A stretch of DNA of 64,000 nucleotides, taken from Pseudomonadota bacterium. GTDB lineage: Bacteria; Pseudomonadota; Gammaproteobacteria; Burkholderiales; Thiobacillaceae. The notes beneath the pieces were generated by a model that saw only the letters and a list, made by a program, of their open reading frames with translations, had not been told where the DNA came from and searched no databases. Where the stretch lies: contig JAJZPG010000004.1 of NCBI GenBank assembly GCA_021811235.1, forward strand, positions 83,943-147,942, given 5' to 3'. Position numbers and translations under genes: made by a program. Shown here piece by piece: positions 55,291 through 63,827 of this stretch (positions are counted from its first letter, which is position 1; the number at the start of each line of letters is the position of its first letter).

Positions 55291-56201
55291 TGCCTGCCCC
55301 AGCCTTCGATACCTCCGCCGTCAAAACCTATCTGCTCGACCTGCAGGCGCGCATCGTCGCCGCGCTCGAAGCGGCCGACGGCCTGCCCTTCCGCACCGAC
55401 GCCTGGGAACGCCCGGAAGGCGGCGGTGGCATCTCGCGGCTGATCGAAGAGGGCAAGGTACTGGAACGCGGCGGGGTGAACTTCTCGCACGTCACCGGCA
55501 GCCAGCTGCCGCCCTCGGCGAGCGCGCACCGGCCCGAACTCGCCGGCCGCCGCTGGGAGGCGATGGGCGTCTCGCTGGTGCTGCATCCGAAGAACCCCTA
55601 CGCGCCGACGGTGCACATGAACGTGCGCTGCTTCGTCGCGCTGAAGGACGGCGAGGCGCCGGTGTGGTGGTTCGGCGGCGGCATGGACCTCACGCCCTAC
55701 TATGGCTTCGAGGACGACGCGCGCCACTTCCACGCCACCTGCAAGCGCGCGCTCGACCCCTTCGGCCTGGAGCTGCACCCGCGCTTCAAGGCATGGTGCG
55801 ACCGCTACTTCTTCCTCAAGCACCGCAACGAGCCGCGCGGCGTCGGCGGCGTGTTCTTCGACGACTTCTCCGAGGGCGGCTTCGACCACGCCTTCGGCAT
55901 GACGAAAAGCGTGGGCGACGCCTTCCTCGACGCCTACCTGCCGATTCTGGAACGCCGCAAGGACACCGCCTACGGCGAACGCGAACGCGACTTCCAGGCC
56001 TACCGGCGCGGGCGCTACGTCGAGTTCAACCTGGTGTACGACCGCGGCACCCTGTTCGGCCTGCAGTCGGGCGGCCGCACCGAGTCGATCCTGATGTCGC
56101 TGCCGCCGATCGTGAAATGGCGCTACGACTGGCAGCCCGAACCCGGCACGCCGGAAGCGGCGCTGTATACCGACTTCCTCTCCGCACGCGACTGGATCTG
56201 A
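55290..56201 (+). CDS. hemF: Oxygen-dependent coproporphyrinogen III oxidase
   Basis: HemF decarboxylates coproporphyrinogen III to protoporphyrinogen IX with oxygen. The 303-residue product shows [38 protein letters not shown] and [17 protein letters not shown], all HemF signatures. The ATG at 55290 overlaps the tsaC stop (TGATG), so translation is coupled. HemJ, which uses its product, is encoded at 4997-5410. Confidence 0.96.
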   Translation: MPAPAFDTSAVKTYLLDLQARIVAALEAADGLPFRTDAWERPEGGGGISRLIEEGKVLERGGVNFSHVTGSQLPPSASAHRPELAGRRWEAMGVSLVLHPKNPYAPTVHMNVRCFVALKDGEAPVWWFGGGMDLTPYYGFEDDARHFHATCKRALDPFGLELHPRFKAWCDRYFFLKHRNEPRGVGGVFFDDFSEGGFDHAFGMTKSVGDAFLDAYLPILERRKDTAYGERERDFQAYRRGRYVEFNLVYDRGTLFGLQSGGRTESILMSLPPIVKWRYDWQPEPGTPEAALYTDFLSARDWI

Positions 56202-56202
56202 C

Positions 56203-59200
56203 ATGCGCAAGGTCCCACGCCGCATTCTCATCGGCCTCGGCATTCTGCTGCTGATCATCGGGCTGATCGGGCTCGTCGCGTATGAACTGGTGTCGTCGGC
56301 GCTGGAGGCGAAATACCTCGCCAAGACCGCACAGAAGATGACCTGGCAGGTCCGCGAGGGGCCGTCCTCGCGCATCCGCTATCCCGGCCAGGGACCCTAC
56401 GACGTGCGCCTCGGCTACAGCAAGCTGCCGACCTACCTGGAACGCCTCGACAAGGCCGGCTGGAAGATCGACGCCCAGGCCAAGATCAGCATCCAGATGA
56501 CGCGCGTAAACGACCTCGGCCTGTTCCTGCCGTATCACGAGAAGGACCAGACCGGCCTTCGCCTACTCGACAGCGATGGCAGGCAGCTCTACCAGAGCCA
56601 GCATCCGACGCGCGTCTACGGCCGCTTCGAGGACATTCCCGCGGTGCTGGTCGACGCGCTGCTTTATATCGAGAACCGCGAACTTCTGACCGAGCAGTTC
56701 CCCACCCGCAACCCGGCGGTGGAATGGGACCGCCTCGCCCAGGCCCTGCTCGAGAAGGGCATCAGCATGGTCGACACCAACCGCAACGTGCCGGGCGGCA
56801 GCACGCTGCCGACGCAGATCGAGAAATACCGCCATTCGCCCGAAGGCATGACCAGCAGCATGGGCGAGAAGCTGCGCCAAATGGGCACCGCCAGCCTGCG
56901 CGCCTATCTCGACGGCGCCAACACGCTGCCGATGCGCCGCAAGACCGTGATGGCCTATCTCAACACCGTGCCGCTCGCCGCGGCGCCGCGCTTCGGCGAG
57001 GTCAACGGCGTGGGCGACGGCCTGTGGGCGTGGTACGGCCTCGACTTCGGCGAGATCAACAAGATCCTGGCGAAACCGCCGCGCGACCACGACAAGGCCT
57101 ACGCCCGAAAGGACTCCGATGCACTACGCGCCAAAGCGCGTGTGGAGTCGTATGCCAGCGCGCTGAAGCACGTCCTCTCGCTGATCGTCGCCGAGCGCCG
57201 GCCCTCGTATTACCTCGCCGCCAACCGCAAGGCGCTCGATGCGCTCACCGACGACCACCTCGACCTGATCGCCAACGCCGGGCTGATCCCGCGCGAACTG
57301 GCCGATCAGGCCAAGCAGATCAAGCTGCGCACCACCAGCCAGCGCATCGACCCGCCGCCGCCGCGCTTCGTCGACCAAAAGGCCACCAACGCGCAGCGCA
57401 TCCGCGTCGCGCAGCTGCTGGGCGAGCCGCGCCTGTACGACCTCGACCGGCTCGACCTGACGGTCGACACCACCATCAACCAGCCGGCGCAGCAGATCGT
57501 CAGCCGCTATCTGCAGAGCCTCGCCAAACCCGAAGCCGCCGCCGCGTCCGGGCTGATCGGCTTCCGCCTGCTCAAGCCCGAGAACCCGCTCGACCACGTG
57601 ATCTACAGCTTCACGCTGTACGAGAAGACGCCCGCCGGCAACCTGCTGCGCGTCCAGGCCGACAACCTCAACCAGCCCTTCGACATCAACAGCCAGGCGC
57701 GGCTCGACCTCGGCTCCACCGCCAAGCTGCGCACGCTCGTCACCTATCTCGAGATCATCGCGCGGCTGCACGCCGAGTACCGCGACCTCGACGCCAAGAC
57801 GCTCGCGCAGAAGGCGCAGCCGCAGCGCGACGTGCTGTCGCAGTGGGTGGCCGCGCGCATGCTGGCCAACCGCAAGGAGCCGCTCGCCACCACCCTCGAC
57901 GCGGCGATGGGCCGTCCCTACTCCGCCTCGCCCGAGACCTTCTTCACCGGCGGCGGCCTGCACAACTTCGCCAACTTCGATCCCAAGGACAACGGCCGCG
58001 TGATGGACATATGGGAGGCCACCCGGAACTCGGTCAACCTGGTCTACATCCGCATCATGCGCGACATCGTGCGCCACTACGCCAGCGCCTCGCCGGGCGC
58101 CGCCGCGCGCATCCTCGACGACGCCAGCAATCCCCTGCGCGAGACCTACCTCGCCCGCTTCGTCGACCAGGAAGGGCGCGTCTTCACCCACCGCTTCTAC
58201 CAGCGCCACAAGGCCCAGAACGGGGCGCAGATGGCCGAGGACCTGTACGCGCGCACCCGCACCAACCCGCGCCGCTTCGCCTCGGTGTTCCGCTACCTGG
58301 AACCGCAGGCCAGCCTCGACGCTTTCGCCGCCGCCCTGCAGAAGCAGAGCCCGGCCAACGCCAGCATGAGCCGCAAGACGCTCGAATCGCTGTACCAGGG
58401 CCACGCGCCCGACGCCTACGACCTCACCGACCGCGGCTACATCACGCAGATCCACCCGCTCGAACTGTGGGTGGTGAAGACCCTGCGCGCCGCGCCCAAG
58501 ACCGACCTCAAGACCCTGTACGAGTCCGGCGCCGGCGTGCGCCTCGAGGTCTACGACTGGCTGTTCAAGACCAGCCGCAAGAACGCGCAGGACATCCGCA
58601 TCCAGTCGCTGCTCGAGGTCGAAGCCTTCGACGGCCTGCTGCGCGACTGGAAGCGCCTCGGCTATCCGTTCGACAACATCACCCCTTCGTACGCCACCTC
58701 GATCGGCAGCTCGGGCGACCGTCCCGCCGCGCTCGCCGAGCTGATGAGCATCCTCGTCAACGACGGCGTGCGCGTGCCGATGGTCAGCCTGACCGGCCTG
58801 CATTTCGCCGCCGACACGCCCTACGACACCCGCCTGACCCCGAAACCGCCCAAGGGCGAGCGCCTGATGCCGGCCGAGGTCGCGCAGACCGTGCGCCGCG
58901 CCCTGGCCAAGGTGGTCGAGGAAGGCACCGCCGCGCGGCTGGCCGGCGCGCTCAAGGACCCGGCCGGACATCCGCTCACCATCGGCGGCAAGACCGGCAC
59001 CGGCGACCACCGCTTCGAGCGCTACGGCAAGGGCGGCCAGCTGCTCGAATCGCGCGTGGTCAACCGCACCGCTACCTTCGCCTTCTACCTGGGCGACCGC
59101 TATTTCGGCACCCTCACCGCCCTGGTGCCGGGCGAGCAGGCCGGCCAGTTCGGCTTCACCAGCTCGCTCACCGCGCAGATCCTCAAGACCCTGCTGCCGC

Positions 59201-59505
59201 AACTGCAGCCGCACCTGTATCCGCAGCCGCCGGCCGCCCCGCCCAAGCCCGTGCCGGCCGCCGCCGAAGCCCCGCTGCCCGAGACCCCCGCGCCCGCCGC
59301 GCCGCAGGCCGCCCCGGCCCCCGCCCCGCGTGCGCCGGTGAAGGAAAAGCCGGACGGCTCGACCAGCCAGGCCGACCCGCCGGTCAAGCAACCGGCGCCG
59401 GCCCAGGGCGGTTTCCCCGAGGATCTTGAACCCAGCGTCGTGCTGCCGGTCCCACTGACACCGCCCGCGCCCGACATGCCCGCCGCGCCGGCTCCGGCGC
59501 CGTGA
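56203..59505 (+). CDS. Penicillin-binding-protein-like transglycosylase/transpeptidase
   Basis: The 1100-residue protein has an N-terminal membrane anchor (about 8-30) and a glycosyltransferase 51 domain (about 130-300: ALLYIENRELL and GGSTLPTQIEKY replace the usual GGSTITQQ). A transpeptidase part follows, with STAK (S505, K508) and KTGTG around 928, then a Pro/Ala-rich tail. It looks like an atypical class A PBP; the divergent glycosyltransferase motifs and the long insert between S505 and KTG are unusual. Residues about 302-318 are encoded by a palindromic repeat copy, right after the glycosyltransferase. The ATG lies one base after the hemF stop. Confidence 0.82.
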   Translation: MRKVPRRILIGLGILLLIIGLIGLVAYELVSSALEAKYLAKTAQKMTWQVREGPSSRIRYPGQGPYDVRLGYSKLPTYLERLDKAGWKIDAQAKISIQMTRVNDLGLFLPYHEKDQTGLRLLDSDGRQLYQSQHPTRVYGRFEDIPAVLVDALLYIENRELLTEQFPTRNPAVEWDRLAQALLEKGISMVDTNRNVPGGSTLPTQIEKYRHSPEGMTSSMGEKLRQMGTASLRAYLDGANTLPMRRKTVMAYLNTVPLAAAPRFGEVNGVGDGLWAWYGLDFGEINKILAKPPRDHDKAYARKDSDALRAKARVESYASALKHVLSLIVAERRPSYYLAANRKALDALTDDHLDLIANAGLIPRELADQAKQIKLRTTSQRIDPPPPRFVDQKATNAQRIRVAQLLGEPRLYDLDRLDLTVDTTINQPAQQIVSRYLQSLAKPEAAAASGLIGFRLLKPENPLDHVIYSFTLYEKTPAGNLLRVQADNLNQPFDINSQARLDLGSTAKLRTLVTYLEIIARLHAEYRDLDAKTLAQKAQPQRDVLSQWVAARMLANRKEPLATTLDAAMGRPYSASPETFFTGGGLHNFANFDPKDNGRVMDIWEATRNSVNLVYIRIMRDIVRHYASASPGAAARILDDASNPLRETYLARFVDQEGRVFTHRFYQRHKAQNGAQMAEDLYARTRTNPRRFASVFRYLEPQASLDAFAAALQKQSPANASMSRKTLESLYQGHAPDAYDLTDRGYITQIHPLELWVVKTLRAAPKTDLKTLYESGAGVRLEVYDWLFKTSRKNAQDIRIQSLLEVEAFDGLLRDWKRLGYPFDNITPSYATSIGSSGDRPAALAELMSILVNDGVRVPMVSLTGLHFAADTPYDTRLTPKPPKGERLMPAEVAQTVRRALAKVVEEGTAARLAGALKDPAGHPLTIGGKTGTGDHRFERYGKGGQLLESRVVNRTATFAFYLGDRYFGTLTALVPGEQAGQFGFTSSLTAQILKTLLPQLQPHLYPQPPAAPPKPVPAAAEAPLPETPAPAAPQAAPAPAPRAPVKEKPDGSTSQADPPVKQPAPAQGGFPEDLEPSVVLPVPLTPPAPDMPAAPAPAP
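57107..57156 (+). repeat. In-frame copy of the 51-base-type palindromic repeat inside the PBP-like gene
   Basis: GGACTCCGATGCACT and GTGTGGAGTCGTATGCC match the array upstream of xthA at nearly every base; the inner stem is ACGCGC-CAAA-GCGCGT. It encodes [16 protein letters not shown], in the same frame as the array and the polA copy. Confidence 0.9.
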
Positions 59506-59563
59506 CGCGGGCAAGCCCGCGCAAATCGGATATGCTGAAAAGCCAGCCCGTCATCCCCTCACC

Positions 59564-60766
59564 ATGAAAGACAACATCCAGCCCCTGATCCAGCACACGC
59601 CCCCCGACTCCGGCAATGTCAGCATTCCGGCGTTGCGGGTGCTGTCGGAGATCACCACCAGCCTGTCCACCGACGCCAACGTCGAGCAGCTGCTGGGGCG
59701 CTTCCTCTCGACCATGATCCGGCTCGCCGGCGCGCAGGCCGGCGCGGTGCGCGTCATCACCGACGACCGCATGCACCTGCGCCTGATCGGCTCGGTCGGC
59801 CTGCCGGCCGAACTGGTCGAGCACGAGAACCTCGTCAGCGTCGATTGCGGCGTATGCGGCAAGGCCGCGCGCGAAGTCTCGGTGAGCAGCTGGAACAACG
59901 TCGCCTTCTGCAAGCGCCAGGCCAACGACGCCTATTTCAGCGGCACCTGCAACAGCGTGGTGGCGGTGCCGCTGATGCACAAGAACCAGGTCATGGGCGT
60001 CTACAACCTGTTCCTGGAAGAAGGCAAGACCGTCCCCGAGGACGTGCGCCTCTTGTTCCGCTCGATCAGCGAACACCTCGGCATCGCCCTGGAAAACGCG
60101 CGGCTGACCCGCGAGAACATGCGCATCTCGCTGATGAACGAGCGCCAGATGCTGGCCAACCAGATCCACGACTCGCTGGCGCAGACGCTCGCCTACGCCA
60201 AGATGCGGCTCACCGTGCTGAACGACGCGATGCGCCACGAGGACTACCCCAAGGCCAACCGCTATCTCGGCGACGTCGAGGAAGCCGTCGACCTCGCCTA
60301 CGCCGACCTGCGCGACCTCATCACCCAGTACCGCGACCGCATCAACCCGCGCGGCCTGGTGCCGGCGATCCAGGAGCTCGCCAAGAGCTTCCGCAAGAAG
60401 GCCAACGCCGACGTCGACTTCCTCAACCTGGTGCAGGACGTCAACCTGTCTCCCGACGAGGAGATCCAGGTCTTCCACATCATCCAGGAATCGCTCTACA
60501 ACATCGCCAAGCACGCCCGCGCGCGCCACGTCGTCATCACCTTCGACCTCGAGGAAGGCCAGTACATCGTCAACGTCGCCGACGACGGCGTCGGCGTGCA
60601 GAAGAAGCACGACGAATCGTCCACCATGGGCAAGAGCTTCGGCCTCACCATCATGCGCGAGCGCGCCGCCAAGCTGGAAGGCCGGCTCAGCGTCGAATCG
60701 CGCCCTGCCGGCGGCACCGTCATCCGCCTCGTCTTCCCGCAGCGCAAGTCCGAACAAGCCGCATGA
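59564..60766 (+). CDS. NarX-type cytoplasmic sensor histidine kinase with GAF domain
   Basis: The 400-residue protein has a GAF domain (about 30-180), a HisKA_3 dimerisation domain with the phospho-acceptor His202 in NQIHDSLAQTLAY, and a C-terminal ATPase with NIAKHA and DDGVGV. There is no transmembrane helix. The GAF domain has four cysteines (95, 98, 116, 129) that could bind a metal, an Fe-S cluster or respond to redox; this is an inference. Translation is coupled to the response regulator by an ATGA overlap. It lies 58 bases after the PBP-like gene. Confidence 0.9.
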   Translation: MKDNIQPLIQHTPPDSGNVSIPALRVLSEITTSLSTDANVEQLLGRFLSTMIRLAGAQAGAVRVITDDRMHLRLIGSVGLPAELVEHENLVSVDCGVCGKAAREVSVSSWNNVAFCKRQANDAYFSGTCNSVVAVPLMHKNQVMGVYNLFLEEGKTVPEDVRLLFRSISEHLGIALENARLTRENMRISLMNERQMLANQIHDSLAQTLAYAKMRLTVLNDAMRHEDYPKANRYLGDVEEAVDLAYADLRDLITQYRDRINPRGLVPAIQELAKSFRKKANADVDFLNLVQDVNLSPDEEIQVFHIIQESLYNIAKHARARHVVITFDLEEGQYIVNVADDGVGVQKKHDESSTMGKSFGLTIMRERAAKLEGRLSVESRPAGGTVIRLVFPQRKSEQAA

Positions 60767-61428
60767 GCCAGACCCGCATCATCCTCGTCGACGACCACAC
60801 CCTGTTCCGCAAGGGGCTGGCCGAACTGCTCGAACAGAGCGGCGAGATCGAAGTCACCGCCTTCACCGGCAAGCCCGACGAGGTCGAGATGCTGCTGCGC
60901 GCGCATCGTCCCGACGTCCTCATCCTCGACCTCAACATGCCCGGCACCGACGGCATCACCCTGATGCAGCAGCTGCGCAGCGACGGCTTCGATCTGCCCG
61001 TCCTCATCCTCACCCTCTCCGAGGCCGAGGACGACCTCGCCCGCGCCCTGCGCGCCGGCGCCAACGGCTATCTATTGAAGAGCATGGAACCCGACGAAGT
61101 CGTCGACGCCATCCTGCGCGCCCAGCGCGGCGAAACCGTCGTCGCCCCCGCCATGACCGCCAAGCTCGTCAAGCTCTACGACCAGAAGGGCCAGGACACC
61201 AGTTCATTGCTCGACGCCCTCACCCCCCGCGAACGCGAAATCCTCACCCACCTCTCGCGCGGCGAGTCCAACAAGACCATCGCCCGCACCCTCGACATCA
61301 GCCACGACACCGTCAAGCTGCACGTGCGGCACATCCTCGCCAAGCTGAATCTCTCGTCGCGGGTGGAAGCGGCGGTGTTCGCGGTCGAGCACAAGGTGGC
61401 GCCGGGAGGGCGCGGCGAGGGGCGATAA
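60763..61428 (+). CDS. NarL/FixJ-family response regulator
   Basis: The 221-residue protein has a receiver domain (1-120) with the acidic pair VDDH, the phospho-acceptor D56 in LILDLNMPG and Lys in LLKSM, and a C-terminal LuxR HTH (about 148-210; LTPREREILTHLSRGESNKTIARTLDIS region). Its partner is the kinase immediately upstream, whose stop it overlaps. The target genes are not evident; a set of AT-rich genes follows after 255 bases. Confidence 0.95.
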   Translation: MSQTRIILVDDHTLFRKGLAELLEQSGEIEVTAFTGKPDEVEMLLRAHRPDVLILDLNMPGTDGITLMQQLRSDGFDLPVLILTLSEAEDDLARALRAGANGYLLKSMEPDEVVDAILRAQRGETVVAPAMTAKLVKLYDQKGQDTSSLLDALTPREREILTHLSRGESNKTIARTLDISHDTVKLHVRHILAKLNLSSRVEAAVFAVEHKVAPGGRGEGR

Positions 61429-61551
61429 AGGGCGGCGCACCGTCGATCGTGATGCTTAACTGGTGATCGAGCGAGTGACGCATTGGGCGCCACGCTTAGG
61501 ACGCCCTAAAAATCAGCAATGAATTGTTTTTAAGAATATTTCTTTGGAACA

Positions 61552-61591
61552 CCATCACGAATGACGGTTTATAAAGCGTCATTCGTGATGG
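61552..61591. repeat. Fifteen-base perfect inverted repeat at the left side of the ParA-HEPN insert
   Basis: CCATCACGAATGACG (61552-61566) pairs perfectly with 61577-61591 around a ten-base AT-rich loop. No T run follows, so it is more likely an operator, recombination site or structured RNA than a terminator. It lies 92 bases before the parA-type start. Confidence 0.85.
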
Positions 61592-61683
61592 GCACTTTAC
61601 GTTGGGCCACCAGCCCTCCTTTTTTCAATCCCTATACCGATCGTCCCCTACGCTGATAACAATTTCAAAAGGAGTTTGTACGC

Positions 61684-62742
61684 ATGGCCATTCAAATTTC
61701 CCTCTTTAACCACAAGGGCGGCGTAAGCAAGACCACAACTGCCTTCAATCTCGGGTGGATGCTTGCTGCAAAAGGAAAGAAGGTGCTCCTGGCGGACTGC
61801 GATCCACAGTGCAACCTGACTGGAATGGTCTTGGGATTCAAAGGCTCCGATGAATTCGCATCGATCTACGAATCCGGTGGCGTCCGAAACATCCGCGATG
61901 GGCTTGCACCGGCCTTCGAATCACGACCTGCGCCAATCGATCCTGTTACCTGTGAGCCAATAGATGGTCAGCCCAACATGTTCCTGATTCCAGGGCATAT
62001 CGGATTGGCTGAATACGAAGTGACACTTGGCATTGCTCAGGAACTTTCAGGTTCACTCGTAACCCTCCAGAACCTCCCGGGATCATTGCATCACCTGTTT
62101 CAGCTAACCGCACTGAAATACAACATCGACTACATTTTGGTCGACATGAGTCCAAGCCTTGGCCCCATCAACCAGAATCTCTTGATGACGAGCGATTACT
62201 TCTTGGTTCCGATGGCACCAGACTACTTCTCGGTAATGGCGACCGACTCCCTTGCTTCCATCCTTCCTAAGTGGCGAGCATGGGCCAAACAGGCTCAAGG
62301 TGTCGCAGTTCTTCAAAAAGCCACCTATCCATTCCCCGTAGTTACCCCGAAATTCTTGGGTACAGTCGTGCAAAAGTACCGACTCAGGGAAGGACAAACA
62401 CCATCTGCCGCCTTCCAGAAATGGATTGACGAGATCGAAGGCGGGATACAAGACAAGTTACTGCCTGCGCTCAAGGCTGCCGACATGCTGATGGCTGACG
62501 CGGCTTACCAAAGCATTGGCGTCCCCCCCGGCAAGCCTCTGCTGCAAATGTCGGACTTCAACAGCCTCATTGCCCTCTCACAAAAGCACAAAGTTCCTGT
62601 ATTCGCACTAAGCGACACACAGCTAGAGCAGACCGGAGTCGTCCTGGAGCGCACGAAGAAATCAATGTTCCAATTCCGCGATCTCTTCTCAGATGCTGCA
62701 GATCGCATCAATGCGCTCATCTCGTATGAAGACGGCCATTGA
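61684..62742 (+). CDS. ParA/Soj-type ATPase of the HEPN module
   Basis: The 352-residue protein is a deviant-Walker ATPase: KGGVSKTTT at 11-19, with Ser in place of the usual Gly, LLADCDPQCNLT for A', and DYILVDMSPSLGPINQN for Walker B. Unlike plasmid ParA it has a long C-terminal extension (about 240-352). The base composition is AT-richer than that of the flanking genes, suggesting transfer. No parB is nearby; the next gene encodes a HEPN protein and overlaps it by 17 bases. The ATG at 61684 follows AAGGAG. Partition is not implied; the ATPase may regulate or sense for the HEPN protein. Confidence 0.85.
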   Translation: MAIQISLFNHKGGVSKTTTAFNLGWMLAAKGKKVLLADCDPQCNLTGMVLGFKGSDEFASIYESGGVRNIRDGLAPAFESRPAPIDPVTCEPIDGQPNMFLIPGHIGLAEYEVTLGIAQELSGSLVTLQNLPGSLHHLFQLTALKYNIDYILVDMSPSLGPINQNLLMTSDYFLVPMAPDYFSVMATDSLASILPKWRAWAKQAQGVAVLQKATYPFPVVTPKFLGTVVQKYRLREGQTPSAAFQKWIDEIEGGIQDKLLPALKAADMLMADAAYQSIGVPPGKPLLQMSDFNSLIALSQKHKVPVFALSDTQLEQTGVVLERTKKSMFQFRDLFSDAADRINALISYEDGH

Positions 62743-63322
62743 GGCATTTCGAACAAGCATGGATCGAGCTCGCCACCTGGGCGGCCTGCACGAAGCCTTG
62801 TCATCGCTGACGACAAGTGCAGTTGATGCTTCCGATTTGCTAAGAGCCCAGCTTGTCCTTGGCGTAAGCGCCCTCGATTACTTCGTTCACGAGATTACGG
62901 TGTTGGGAATGGTTGCCGTATTCGAAGGCCGGCGCCCTCCCACTCCATCTTTTATGAAGTACCGTGTCGCTATGGATTCGGTACTCTCGGGCACTACTAC
63001 CGCTTGCGGCTGGTTTGAATCCGATATTCGCGAACGGCACAGTTTCCTGTCATTTCAGCAGCCTGAGAAGATCGCAGACGCGATACGTCTCTTTTCTGAC
63101 GTGAAGCTATGGCAGCAGGTCGCATTGCAATTGGCGATGCCGGAACAAGATATCAAAGCTCGCCTAAAGCTTATCGTGGACCGACGAAACAAGATCGCAC
63201 ATGAGGCGGACGTTGACCCAAGCTATCCAAACATGCGCTGGCCCATTAGCAAATCCGATGTCGACCAATCTCTGACCTATATCGCTCAAATTGGCGAGAG
63301 CATCTATGTCGTGGTTCAGTAA
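62726..63322 (+). CDS. HEPN-domain protein (RiboL-PSP-type putative RNase)
   Basis: The 198-residue protein matches the RiboL-PSP-HEPN group: a conserved LGGLHEAL...DLLRAQLVLGVSALDYFVHE stretch (18-56) and the HEPN nuclease motif R-x4-H at R154-H159 in DRRNKIAHEAD. HEPN proteins of this sort are often RNases in toxin-antitoxin or phage defence. The start at 62726 lies inside the ParA gene; a second ATG at 62711 gives a slightly longer product. No ribosome binding site is evident, so it is likely coupled to the ParA frame. Confidence 0.82.
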   Translation: MKTAIEAFRTSMDRARHLGGLHEALSSLTTSAVDASDLLRAQLVLGVSALDYFVHEITVLGMVAVFEGRRPPTPSFMKYRVAMDSVLSGTTTACGWFESDIRERHSFLSFQQPEKIADAIRLFSDVKLWQQVALQLAMPEQDIKARLKLIVDRRNKIAHEADVDPSYPNMRWPISKSDVDQSLTYIAQIGESIYVVVQ

Positions 63323-63365
63323 TCAGATCGAGAACACCAGATGCGCCTGCAACGGGCGAACAAAT

Positions 63366-63378
63366 GGTGTCAGACACC
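63366..63378. repeat. Palindrome GGTGTCAGACACC at the right side of the ParA-HEPN insert
   Basis: The 13-base perfect palindrome with a one-base centre lies 44 bases after the HEPN stop and 27 bases before the thioesterase start, where base composition changes back to GC-rich. Confidence 0.55.
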
Positions 63379-63404
63379 TTATCCAGATGCGGTAAAAAGG
63401 CCCC

Positions 63405-63827
63405 ATGAAAGACTCCCTGAAACCCGGCATCCGCTACCAGCACACCTTCACCGTCCCGCCATCGAAAACCGTGCCCGCGCTGTATCCGGAATCGGAAGAA
63501 TTCGTGGCGATGCCCGAGGTGTTCGCCACCGGCTTCCTGGTGGGTTTCCTCGAATGGGCGTGCATCCGGGCGATCAACCCGCACCTCGACTGGCCGAGGG
63601 AACAGACGGTCGGCACCCATATCGACGTCAGCCACGAGGCGGCGACGCCGCCGGGGCTGACGGTGACGGCGAGCGTCGAGCTGATTGCGGTCGAGGGAAG
63701 AAAGCTCGTCTTCGCGGTGGAGGCGCACGACGGCGTGGACGTGATCTCGCGCGGACGGCACGAGCGCTTCGTCATCGACCGCGCGAAGTTCGATGCGCGG
63801 GTCGGCGCGAAGCGCGGCGGCACATGA
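63405..63827 (+). CDS. Thioesterase family protein (hot-dog fold, FlK-like)
   Basis: The 140-residue protein resembles the fluoroacetyl-CoA thioesterase-like family: MPEVFATGFLVGFLEWACIRAI, then TVGTHIDVSHEAATPPGLTV with conserved Thr, His and Pro-Pro-Gly, and GRHERFVIDRAKF. The substrate is unknown. The ATG at 63405 is ten bases after AAAAAGG. Its stop overlaps the next start (ATGA). Confidence 0.85.
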   Translation: MKDSLKPGIRYQHTFTVPPSKTVPALYPESEEFVAMPEVFATGFLVGFLEWACIRAINPHLDWPREQTVGTHIDVSHEAATPPGLTVTASVELIAVEGRKLVFAVEAHDGVDVISRGRHERFVIDRAKFDARVGAKRGGT

